In this document: positions 18,077-25,094 of the stretch, piece by piece
Numbering within the stretch: the stretch's first letter is position 1
Layout of the letters: every line of letters begins with the position of its first letter
NCBI GenBank assembly: GCA_003224905.1
Contig: QIAA01000171.1
Location: 1-33,089, forward strand
Reading direction: 5' to 3'
DNA from: Acidobacteriota bacterium
GTDB lineage: Bacteria > Acidobacteriota > Terriglobia > Terriglobales > Acidobacteriaceae
Length of the DNA: 33,089 nt
Translations under genes and position numbers: made by a program
Notes under the pieces: model-generated
The model's database searches: none
Told to the model about the DNA's origin: nothing
Seen by the model: the letters and a program-made list of their open reading frames with translations, nothing else

Positions 18077-18374
18077 ATGGACCTTCACCAGAATGCCCGA
18101 CTTACCTTTCGTAGTCGAGAGACTTTAGCCAATAAGACCATGATCGAGAAGGTGACGTTGAAGGCGGCTGCAGCCGCCTTCAACGTTAGCCGAAAGACTG
18201 CCGCTAAGTGTCCGCCGCTATCGCAGCCTGGGGTTGCCCGGCTTGCGGGATCGTTCCTCGCGGCCCCTGCGTAGCCCGCGCCGAACTTCGTCGGAGCTGA
18301 TCGCTCAGGTCATCGGCCTGCGTCGCCAGTTGCGCCCCGCCTGTCACATCGCGCAAGCCACCGGCCTCAGCCCT
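18077..18374 (+). pseudogene. IS481-family transposase remnant (frameshifted and truncated)
   Basis: The first part (MDLHQNARLTFRSRETL, then TLKAAAAAFNVSRKTAAK) is the N-terminal helix-turn-helix region of IS481-type transposases. The family then has W-VRRYR, and here the next bases read VRRYRSLGLPGLRDRSSRPL only after a shift of frame at about 18209. The expected TGG codon is reduced to a single T. The shifted frame continues as RSPRRTSSELIAQ and ends at ATGLSP near 18374, where unrelated repeat DNA begins. The DDE catalytic domain is entirely missing. A good ribosome binding site (GAAGGAG, 18061-18067) survives upstream. The element's left end may be near 17993. Confidence 0.75.
18155..18186. 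repeat. 32-bp perfect palindrome in the IS481 remnant
   Basis: ACGTTGAAGGCGGCTG is followed directly by its exact reverse complement CAGCCGCCTTCAACGT. It falls on the codons for the helix-turn-helix segment TLKAAAAAFNV. Confidence 0.9.
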
Positions 18375-18380
18375 GGCGGG

Positions 18381-18455
18381 GCGGGCTGGCCCACCTTTCG
18401 CGTTCTTGTTTGCCTGCGGCATCACAAATAAGGGTTGCCCCACCCTTCGCGGTTT
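18381..18455. repeat. intergenic repeat copy A (truncated, left of IS1182)
   Basis: This copy reads GCGGGCTGGCCCACCTTTCG through GGTTGCCCCACCCTTCGCGG and breaks off after CGGTTT, lacking the right hairpin arm (CGAAGGGTGGGGA). It matches copies B (19887-20006) and C (20024-20120). The junction with GAGGCTGTTACGAAAC follows and may be the left edge of the IS1182 element. Confidence 0.6.
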
Positions 18456-19886
18456 GAGGCTGTTACGAAACTCTGAATAAGAGTTCGCTGCTTGGTTCTA
18501 AGTGGTTCGGTGAAGTTCTATTCTGGGTTCCGTGTTCTAGTACTTCAAAGGCTCGCCAGAGCCATGCAGAAGGCTGTTCCGCCGATGACTTTCATCATCC
18601 GTTTGAAGTTGTAGACCATGGTTGCCAAGCTGATTTCAGTTTGCGCCCCATGCAGACCGCGCAACAGGAACCTGGGGTGGCCAAAGATGCGATACTTTAT
18701 CGTCGCGAAGGGGTGTTCCACCGTGCAACTTCGCAAGCGCATCACCGTCGGCGTAGCACGGGCATGCATCCGCTGCAGTGCTTCCTCATGCAAATGTCGA
18801 TTGACCAGGCGGCGCGAGCTCACGGTGCACTGCGACTTCAACGGGCACACCCCGCAGACCTGCGGCCGCCCGGCGTAGACAATCGATCGACCTTTGCGGC
18901 CATCGCGACGCAGATGATGACCCGCCGGGCAGAGCATGGTGTCGGTCTGCTCCTGGTAATGAAACCGGGTGCGATCGAACAGGGTGCCATCGCCTTGAGT
19001 GTTCACTCCACGGTGCGCTGGTACATGGGGAAAGATCCCTTGCGCCTCGCATGCCGAGGCCTGTTCTCCATTGGAGTAACCAGCATCGGCGACCACATTC
19101 AGTACCGCTTGTCCTACCGCCGCTTTCGCAGCTTCGGCCATGGGCAACAAGCTGCGAGTATCGTTGGCTTCACCCGTCACCTGCTGGGCCACGATTAAAC
19201 CGTGCTGCGCATCCACCGCGGCTTGCACGTTGTAAGCAGGCACTTCTCCCTGAGCGGTGTGCATCAAACCGACTTCCGGTTCTGGATGTTGGCGCAGTTT
19301 TTCCAGCGCGCTGGCTACGGCGCTGTGATCAATGACGGGTTCATCCTCGGCATCGGCGGTCTCCATGCTCTCCAAGTAGCGTTGCAACGCCCGGCGCTCA
19401 TGCACACGGTGGGCGCTGCTCACGGCGCGGAATTTCGAGCCATCAATGGCGATCCATTCTCCGCGCACCAGTCCTACAGAACGCGCAAAGCGAATCAACT
19501 CCGCTCCGGTTTCCACCACCGCATCGCGATGCAGACGTCGGAATTCAGCAATGCTCTTATGATCGGGACACAGCCGTCCCAGCAACCACATCAGTTCGAT
19601 ATTGCGCTGGCACTCCGCTTCCAGCCGGCGGGAAGAACGAATCTGCTGCAGATAGCCATACAAATAGAGTTTCAGCAGATCCCGCGGATCATATCCAGGC
19701 CGTCCCGTCTCGGCAGCCTCAGCTCGCATAAAGCCTAGCGGCTCCATCTCTAATCGGCCCACAAAGGCATCGATCACACGGCACACATGATCTTCCGGAA
19801 TCAAATCATCCAACGCCACCGGGAACAATGTGCCTTGCCTACGACCTTCTCCTTGGATGAATCCCATGCAGCTTCTTCTCCCAACT
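18456..19886 (-). mobile_element. IS1182-family insertion sequence, approximate extent
   Basis: The bounds are set by the ends of the flanking repeats, not by recognised terminal inverted repeats. The left edge, starting GAGGCTGTTACGAAAC, resembles an IS end. The right edge comes only about 20 bases before the transposase ATG, so the right terminus may be lost or very short. Confidence 0.4.
18545..19867 (-). CDS. IS1182-family transposase
   Basis: A 440-residue DDE transposase, apparently intact. The N-terminal DUF772-type domain begins MGFIQGEGRRQGTLFP and contains GYDPRDLLKLYLYGYLQQIRSSR. The catalytic acidic residues are placed as D142 (WIAIDGSKFRAV), D261 (VVADAGYSNG) and E384 (RSCTVEHPFATIKYRIFGHP). 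A Cys-rich patch (CGVCPLKSQC) lies before the last catalytic residue, as is usual in this family. The upstream bases GGGAGAAGAAG (minus strand, 19870-19880) form the ribosome binding site. Terminal inverted repeats could not be matched, so the ends of the element are unresolved. It lies between direct copies of an intergenic repeat. Confidence 0.93.
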   Translation of the reverse strand: MGFIQGEGRRQGTLFPVALDDLIPEDHVCRVIDAFVGRLEMEPLGFMRAEAAETGRPGYDPRDLLKLYLYGYLQQIRSSRRLEAECQRNIELMWLLGRLCPDHKSIAEFRRLHRDAVVETGAELIRFARSVGLVRGEWIAIDGSKFRAVSSAHRVHERRALQRYLESMETADAEDEPVIDHSAVASALEKLRQHPEPEVGLMHTAQGEVPAYNVQAAVDAQHGLIVAQQVTGEANDTRSLLPMAEAAKAAVGQAVLNVVADAGYSNGEQASACEAQGIFPHVPAHRGVNTQGDGTLFDRTRFHYQEQTDTMLCPAGHHLRRDGRKGRSIVYAGRPQVCGVCPLKSQCTVSSRRLVNRHLHEEALQRMHARATPTVMRLRSCTVEHPFATIKYRIFGHPRFLLRGLHGAQTEISLATMVYNFKRMMKVIGGTAFCMALASL

Positions 19887-20006
19887 GGGCGGGATGGCCC
19901 ACCTTTGCCCTCTTGAGTTTTTTGCTGGCAGCATAAATACTGAGGCTGCCCTATCCCTTCGCGGTTTTCGAAGGAGCCTGCCCTGAGCGCAGCCGAAGGG
20001 TGGGGA
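19887..20006. repeat. intergenic repeat copy B, interrupted by a second repeat
   Basis: GGGCGGGATGGCCCACCTTT through GCTGGCAGCATAA and GGCTGCCCTATCCCTTCGCG matches copy C base for base over long stretches. Its hairpin is broken after TTTTCGAAGG by about 25 bases (about 19975-19999, AGCCTGCCCTGAGCGCAGCC and GAAGG), after which the right arm GGTGGGGA resumes. The inserted sequence is itself a familiar dispersed bacterial repeat whose minus-strand translation is PFGCAQGRL. Confidence 0.65.
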
Positions 20007-20023
20007 CCACAAAACCACGCTGG

Positions 20024-20120
20024 CGGCGGGTTGGCTCACCTGTGTCCCCTTGAGCTTTTGCTGGCAGCATAACCATTGAGGCTGCCCCATCCCTTCGCGG
20101 TTTTTCGAAGGGTGGGGATT
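20024..20120. repeat. intergenic repeat copy C with complete REP-like hairpin
   Basis: The body matches copy B (TGGCTCACC, CCTTGAGCTTTTGCTGGCAG). The hairpin is complete: CCCCATCCCTTCG, loop CGGTTTTT, CGAAGGGTGGGG, with one bulged T. From here to the terminator near 20293 (about 170 bases) I see no gene or recognisable element. Confidence 0.68.
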
Positions 20121-20292
20121 TCCGCTCTCATCTCACGCACAAGTGCCGTCTGGGTCGGCATCGAGAGCGTGCTTCCGCGGAGCAGGTCACCCGTTGTCAA
20201 ATCAGGATGCCGTAGGGCAGCTAACCATCCTCATTCAAGCAACCGAATGAGACGAACCCCAAGCAGGACAACAATTTAGAGACAAAGAGTGA

Positions 20293-20314
20293 CAAAAATA
20301 GCACGGTCGTGCTA
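20293..20314 (-). terminator. probable rho-independent terminator of the PilZ-domain gene
   Basis: Read on the minus strand, TAGCACG-AC-CGTGCTA (a 7-bp perfect stem with a 2-base loop) is followed by TTTTTGTC. It lies about 55 bases after the stop of the gene at 20370-21125, the right distance and orientation to end that transcript. The stem is modest. Confidence 0.5.
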
Positions 20315-20369
20315 CAAACTGCGCCGTGCGATGGTGAGCGTTGCTTGGGCTTTGCTTTTGAAATGCGCT

Positions 20370-21125
20370 TCAGTCGAGAACGTCAGGTTGCGCGACTTCG
20401 AACTGGCGGGAGACGGATTTGGGCAGGCTCTGTTCCAGTCTGGCGGCAAGCCACTGCTGCAGCACAACCTGCTGCTCCGTCGCGAGGGAGAGGAACTGCA
20501 GGCCGGCGCGCTGTTTCTCGTCGCACCAGCAGATTTCGGATTCGACGTTGAAATGAAGTTTCTGCCCCGGCAACGCGAATCGCACTTTCACTTGTGCTCC
20601 CGGAGTGAGCGCCGAGCGCACCATCACCGCCAGTCCGCCTTCACTGATGTTCACGGTCTGGCAGCTGATATCTTCCGTGCCTTTGCTCTCGATCTCCGCA
20701 TCCGCCACAAGCGGACAACGGAAGTAGCGTCTGCATTCGCGCACGATCAGTCCAAAAGCAGCCTTGAGCGTGCGGTTGACCAGAGCCGGGGAAAGCGGCC
20801 TCTCCATGACGAAATTCGGCCGCGCCTGCAGGTTAGGTATGGGGCGTCCGTGATCGGTGATGGCGAAGGTCACAGTAGTTTCATTCGACGCAGAGAACCG
20901 AATACGTTCCAGAATCTCCGGTGCCTTGCCCCCCAGGCCCAGGTCGAGAACCACCGCGTCAAACTTGCGCCGGTTCAACAGGCGCATGGCAACCGCAACG
21001 TCAGAGCAGACTTCAGTATGGATCGCGAATTGATCCATGGTGTCCGTAAGCTGGCTGGTGGTCGCCGGGTCGCTGGAGATCAGCAGTGCACGCAAAAGGG
21101 GCGTAGCCGTCCCGGGAGCACTCAT
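20370..21125 (-). CDS. receiver-like/PilZ domain protein (paralogue)
   Basis: A 251-residue protein with the same layout as the one at 15348-16022. An N-terminal receiver-like part (LRALLISSDPATTSQL, FDAVVLDLGLGGKAPEIL) keeps a candidate phosphoacceptor Asp, but Arg (MERPLS) replaces the invariant Lys before the Pro, so normal phosphorelay is doubtful. The C-terminal PilZ domain (about 133-235) has RRYFRCPLVADAEIES, VNISEGGLAVMV and SEICWCDEKQRAGLQFLSL. The RxxxR cyclic-di-GMP signature is approximated by RECRRYFR. The ATG at 21123-21125 follows no clear operon partner, and a probable terminator lies downstream. Possible roles are surface or motility control through cyclic di-GMP, by inference only. 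Confidence 0.8.
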   Translation of the reverse strand: MSAPGTATPLLRALLISSDPATTSQLTDTMDQFAIHTEVCSDVAVAMRLLNRRKFDAVVLDLGLGGKAPEILERIRFSASNETTVTFAITDHGRPIPNLQARPNFVMERPLSPALVNRTLKAAFGLIVRECRRYFRCPLVADAEIESKGTEDISCQTVNISEGGLAVMVRSALTPGAQVKVRFALPGQKLHFNVESEICWCDEKQRAGLQFLSLATEQQVVLQQWLAARLEQSLPKSVSRQFEVAQPDVLD

Positions 21126-21392
21126 GATGTTCGTGGCACCTTCCAGAGCTTTATGGTTCCTTTCGCCGGATTTTCTCCTGAAATAGGATATCGGCAGATT
21201 TTTCTATAACTTCGTCGGAAAAGCGGCGGAGCAGCAATCGCGCGCTGCAAGCGCCGTTCGAGCGGTCTCCATCGTTTCCTGTAGTGCGGACCATTGCAGT
21301 AACGAGGGCTGTCAGAGTAGCATCCAACGCACGTAACGAAAGTCACATGCGACAAGGTCGCGTGGAAGCGCATGTGATAATCGAGACCGGGC

Positions 21393-21674
21393 ATGAAAAT
21401 TCTCCAGGCGAGATCGAGTTTCATCGTGCTTCAGGTGCTCGATCTGGTGACCACGCTCATCGCGTTTCATTACGGAGCTTTCGAACTAAATCCCCTGGTC
21501 GCACGCTTGACGACCCTGCTGGGACCTGTTGGCGGCGTTTTGTGCAGCAAAGTGATTGCCGTATTGATTGCCTTCCGGGTTCGAAAACTGGCGTGGGTCG
21601 TGAATCTCTTCTACTCCGGCGTGGTCTGCTGGAACACGTTGATTTTGCTGGCCCTCGCGCATCTGCGGCATTGA
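21393..21674 (+). CDS. small hydrophobic membrane protein (DUF5658-like)
   Basis: A 93-residue protein with three likely membrane helices: about 10-28 (FIVLQVLDLVTTLIAF), 43-62 (LGPVGGVLCSKVIAVLIAF) and 68-90 (WVVNLFYSGVVCWNTLILLAL). The pattern of an early LDLVTTLIAFxxGAFELNPL motif is shared with DUF5658-type proteins common in acidobacteria. GATAAT (21375-21380) upstream could be a -10 box. The 21126-21392 region between this gene and the divergent PilZ gene holds no other recognisable gene. Confidence 0.62.
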   Translation: MKILQARSSFIVLQVLDLVTTLIAFHYGAFELNPLVARLTTLLGPVGGVLCSKVIAVLIAFRVRKLAWVVNLFYSGVVCWNTLILLALAHLRH

Positions 21675-21798
21675 TCGATTTTTTCCCGCTTCAAGACCGA
21701 ATTGATATTCGCAACTTCCCTGAGTACATGTCCTGATTCGGGCGCGTAGTGCCCTCCTTACAGGTCGTTTGGCGACATTTTCCTAGCACAATAACCTC

Positions 21799-23100
21799 AT
21801 GTCCTTTTCCCGCAAGAGTGGTCTTCCCATTCTGGGATTGCTGCTTTGTGCCCTGGCGTTTTCCGGTTGTGGAGGAGGAACCGCCACGCAAGGAAACAGT
21901 GGCACCGGAAATGGTGGAACCTCGAGCGGCGGCAACAACGGCGGCTCAGGAACTCCAAACACCTCGTGTGCGATGAGCGCCGGCCAAGGCGCCAGCTTGA
22001 ACGGTTTCCGCCCATTTCCCGCAGACAGCTTGTGGAACACGGATATTTCAGGCGCGCCCGTTGATGCGAACTCTGATGCCATTATCAGCTTCATCGGCCC
22101 TAGCATCGGATTGCATCCGGATTTCGGAGCCGGACAGTATCAAGGCTCGAACATCGGCATTCCATATGTGGTTGTCGCCGGGTCGCAGGCGCTGGCAGGT
22201 GTCAATTTCACCGCCTACGGCGACGAGAGTGATCCCGGGCCAATGCCGATTCCGGCGAATGGGCCAATCGAGGGCGATCCAACCCCGGGCACGGGCGATC
22301 GCCACGTGCTCGTGCTCAACAACAGCAACTGCTTTCTCTACGAGTTGTTCAGTGCCTATCCGAATACAAACGGGAGTTGGAACGCGGGCTCGGCAGCAGT
22401 GTGGGATCTTCTGAGCAATGAGCAACGACCCTGGACTTGGACCTCGGCTGATGCCGCCGGGCTGCCGATCTTCCCTGGACTAGCTCGCTACGACGAAGTT
22501 GCGGCCGGACAAATCCAGCACGCCTTGCGTTTTACTCTGCCGCAAAGCCGGAACGCATTCACTCCGCCGGCCTCTCACTGGGCGGGCAATTCCACAAATT
22601 CGCTTGCGCCTCCGATGGGAATGCGTATTCGGTTGAAAGCGGATTTTGATGTCTCTTCATTCTCGGCAAACCTGCAAGTGATTCTGAACGCGCTTAAGAA
22701 ATACGGCATGATTCTGGCAGATAACGGCAGCGCGATGTATATCAGCGGCGCGCCCGACGATCGCTGGGACAACAACGATCTGCACAACCTTGGCCAGGTC
22801 ACCGCGTCATCCTTTGAAGTCGTGCAGATGAATCCGGTGTATACCGCCTCGAATGTGCCGCAGGGCGCAGCTCCGGACATCGTCAGCTTCAGTGCGGATT
22901 CAACCACCGTTGCCGCCGGTAGCAGCGTCAATCTCTCATGGAATGTGACTGGCGCAGCTTATCAGATCATTTCACCCCAGCTCGGAGCCGTGCGGGGCAG
23001 CAGCGCCAAGGTTTTCCCGGCGCAGACCACCACCTACACCCTCTACGCGACCAATCAATACGGACGATCAACGGCAGCAGCGACTGTCAATGTGCAGTAG
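21799..23100 (+). CDS. secreted lipoprotein of unknown function with C-terminal Ig-like domain
   Basis: A 433-residue exported lipoprotein. The signal peptide (residues 1-23) ends in the lipobox LAFSGC, with lipidated Cys24. A Gly/Ser/Asn-rich spacer to about residue 55 should hold the globular part away from the membrane. The main domain starts FRPFPADSLWNTDISGAPVD and includes RHVLVLNNSNCFLYELF and PPASHWAGN. I recognise this as a recurrent uncharacterised acidobacterial type but know no activity. The last 80 residues (PDIVSFSADSTTVAAGSSVN, YTLYATNQYGRSTAAATVNV) form an immunoglobulin-like beta domain often found in adhesive or carbohydrate-related proteins. The ATG at 21799 has no obvious ribosome binding site. 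Confidence 0.82.
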   Translation: MSFSRKSGLPILGLLLCALAFSGCGGGTATQGNSGTGNGGTSSGGNNGGSGTPNTSCAMSAGQGASLNGFRPFPADSLWNTDISGAPVDANSDAIISFIGPSIGLHPDFGAGQYQGSNIGIPYVVVAGSQALAGVNFTAYGDESDPGPMPIPANGPIEGDPTPGTGDRHVLVLNNSNCFLYELFSAYPNTNGSWNAGSAAVWDLLSNEQRPWTWTSADAAGLPIFPGLARYDEVAAGQIQHALRFTLPQSRNAFTPPASHWAGNSTNSLAPPMGMRIRLKADFDVSSFSANLQVILNALKKYGMILADNGSAMYISGAPDDRWDNNDLHNLGQVTASSFEVVQMNPVYTASNVPQGAAPDIVSFSADSTTVAAGSSVNLSWNVTGAAYQIISPQLGAVRGSSAKVFPAQTTTYTLYATNQYGRSTAAATVNVQ

Positions 23101-23140
23101 TTGACACGTCTGCATGGAGTAGCTGCCGTATACTGCCGCA

Positions 23141-24250
23141 GTGCCAGCGCCTTCCTCGCGCCTTTTGTACATCGATTGGATGCGAGGCCTTGCCTGCCTG
23201 CTGATGTTTCAGACGCACTGCTACGACTCCTGGCTGGGCGGAGAGGCGCGCAAGAGCACGTTTTTCATGTGGTCGCAGCTGGGCGGGACGCTGCCCGCGC
23301 CACTCTTTCTTTTTCTGGCCGGTATTTCATTCGCGCTGGTCACGAATAGATTGCTTCAAAAAGGGTCAACGCCTGCTCAGATTGCCCGGACCACAATTCT
23401 TCGCGGCGCGGAAATCTTCGGAATTGGGCTCTTGTTCCGCGTGCAGGAATTTCTGATTGCTTTTGGTTGGGCGCCGTGGAGCGACCCGTTCCGCGTCGAC
23501 GTGTTGAACATCATCGGCGTTTCGATGATGCTGATGGGGTTTCTCTGCTGGCTCGTTTTGTCAAGCTCTCAACAAACAAGTCGAATCAGCTTGCCGGTAT
23601 CGGCAGTTGGTGTGGGCCTACTAATCGCGTTGCTGACACCTCTGCTGTGGACTTCATGGCGACCGCGATGGCTCCCCTGGCCGCTGGAGTCGTACATCAA
23701 CGGTGTCCATAATCTGGATCAGCCGCAGCCGTGGCTCTTTCCCATCTTCCCGTGGACTGCTTTTGCTTTCGTCGGCCTCGCCACAGGCTTCCTCCTGATG
23801 AGCGAATACGTGCGTAGGCGTGAATCCGCCTTCTTCGTTCTGATCGGCGTGGCCGGTGTCGCGCTGATTTATATCGCCCGCTGGTTCGATCATCAAGGCG
23901 GGCAGCTTTATCCCGTTTACGATTTCTGGCATACCAGTCCGAATTTCTTTTTGATCCGCGTTGGCCTGCTTCTGGCGATTATGTGCGGCGCATACATGTG
24001 GTGCCGTTGGGGTGCGGCGCAGTGGCGCTTCAGTCCACTGGTCCAACTCGGAAAAACCTCTTTGCTCGTTTATTGGGTGCACATCGAATTCGTGTATGGA
24101 CGGTTTTCGATTTTGCCGAAGCGCAGCGTTAATATTCGGACAGCATCGTTCGGATTAGCCGCAATCTTTCTATCGATGCTCCTTCTTAGCATTGCGCGCA
24201 CCCATTTCAAGCCACGGAATCTTCGAGGCTTGTTTAAAAGGAGCCGGTAG
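23141..24250 (+). CDS. HGSNAT-like membrane acyltransferase (DUF1624 family)
   Basis: A 369-residue integral membrane protein with about nine to ten hydrophobic helices. The start YIDWMRGLACLLMFQTHCYD, with Asp-x2-Arg-Gly and a later His in helix 1, followed by APLFLFLAGISFAL, is the DUF1624/heparan-alpha-glucosaminide N-acetyltransferase pattern. These proteins move an acyl group across the membrane to sugars. A late helix, LGKTSLLVYWVHIEFVYG, carries another conserved His. The start is GTG at 23141; it lies 40 bases after the lipoprotein stop, so the two may be co-transcribed. The substrate is unknown. Confidence 0.82.
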   Translation: MPAPSSRLLYIDWMRGLACLLMFQTHCYDSWLGGEARKSTFFMWSQLGGTLPAPLFLFLAGISFALVTNRLLQKGSTPAQIARTTILRGAEIFGIGLLFRVQEFLIAFGWAPWSDPFRVDVLNIIGVSMMLMGFLCWLVLSSSQQTSRISLPVSAVGVGLLIALLTPLLWTSWRPRWLPWPLESYINGVHNLDQPQPWLFPIFPWTAFAFVGLATGFLLMSEYVRRRESAFFVLIGVAGVALIYIARWFDHQGGQLYPVYDFWHTSPNFFLIRVGLLLAIMCGAYMWCRWGAAQWRFSPLVQLGKTSLLVYWVHIEFVYGRFSILPKRSVNIRTASFGLAAIFLSMLLLSIARTHFKPRNLRGLFKRSR

Positions 24251-24331
24251 TCGTCTAGTCCTTGAACAGTCTCTACCGGATGGCCGTCCAAACTGATGAC
24301 AAACTGCAACACGTGAGCTAACATTTGTTGT

Positions 24332-24360
24332 CCGGCAGGAATGTGCCTGTCCGGTATAAG
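24332..24360 (+). promoter_or_regulatory. candidate operator and -10 box upstream of pcaH
   Basis: The inverted repeat CCGGCAGG-AATGTG-CCTGTCCGG (24332-24354, one bulged T) runs directly into TATAAG (24355-24360). A regulator bound there would block or control the promoter. The -10 lies only five bases before the ATG at 24366, so the transcript could be leaderless. No convincing -35 is visible. Confidence 0.33.
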
Positions 24361-24365
24361 TGTTC

Positions 24366-25094
24366 ATGCGCCACCTGGCGAACGAACGTTCGATCATCAC
24401 GCCCTACCGTCGGCATGAAGAGGGCTGCCAGCCGCCTGCCCCCTACCAGGCCTACGAATCTACGATCAAGCGCTCGCCTTCTAAGCCGCTCACTTTTCTT
24501 CCTCATACGCTTTCGGAGATCACTGGGCCTATCTACGGACACGGCCAGATTGCTGAGACGGATAACGACTTGACCCGCCAGCATGCCGGCGAGCCAAATG
24601 GTGAACGCATCATTGTTATTGGGCGGGTGCTGGACTGCAATGGCCGTCCTGTCCCTGAAGCCCTGGTGGAGATTTGGCAGGCGAATGCGGCCGGCCGATA
24701 CAGACATCAGGACGATCAGCACCCGGCGCCGCTCGACCCGAACTTCACCGGAGCCGGTCGCATGCGGACGGACGAAAACGGCGCTTACCGCTTTGTAACC
24801 ATAAAGCCGGGCGCTTATCCCTGGTTCAATCATTACAACGCGTGGCGTCCGGCGCACATCCACTTCTCGATTTTCGGCAGAGCATTCATCTCGCGATTAG
24901 TTACACAAATGTATTTCCCCGGTGATCTGCTTTTTGCCTATGATCCCGTCTACCAGTCCATTCCCGACGAGAAGGCCCGACAACGCATGGTCTGCAAGTT
25001 CGATCTGGAAACCACGCAGCCGCAATGGGCGCTCGGCTACAGGTTCGACATCGTGCTACGCGGGCCGGAAGCAACGCCGTTCGAGACACCATGA
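24366..25094 (+). CDS. pcaH: protocatechuate 3,4-dioxygenase beta subunit
   Basis: The iron-bearing subunit of the intradiol dioxygenase that cleaves protocatechuate to 3-carboxy-cis,cis-muconate. The four Fe(III) ligands are all present with family spacing: Tyr112 (NAAGRYRH), Tyr151 (GAYPWFNHY), His164 and His166 (RPAHIHFS). The N-terminal PcaH segment (PPAPYQAYESTIKRSPSKPL) is also typical. The ATG at 24366 is chosen; a GTG two codons earlier at 24360 is equally possible, and neither has a clear ribosome binding site. The stop overlaps the pcaG start in ATGA, so the two subunits are translated in tandem. At 242 residues the length is normal. Confidence 0.96.
   Translation: MRHLANERSIITPYRRHEEGCQPPAPYQAYESTIKRSPSKPLTFLPHTLSEITGPIYGHGQIAETDNDLTRQHAGEPNGERIIVIGRVLDCNGRPVPEALVEIWQANAAGRYRHQDDQHPAPLDPNFTGAGRMRTDENGAYRFVTIKPGAYPWFNHYNAWRPAHIHFSIFGRAFISRLVTQMYFPGDLLFAYDPVYQSIPDEKARQRMVCKFDLETTQPQWALGYRFDIVLRGPEATPFETP

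Noticed and set aside
20289..21209. 306-codon plus-strand open frame over the second PilZ gene
   Set aside because: Despite its length it is antisense to a receiver-like/PilZ gene with clear motifs, starts inside a probable terminator region and shows no recognisable domain.
21122..21424. 100-codon minus-strand open frame upstream of the PilZ gene
   Set aside because: Composition and content (rich in Arg/Tyr/Ser, no motif) do not suggest a protein, and it overlaps the start of the plus-strand membrane protein.
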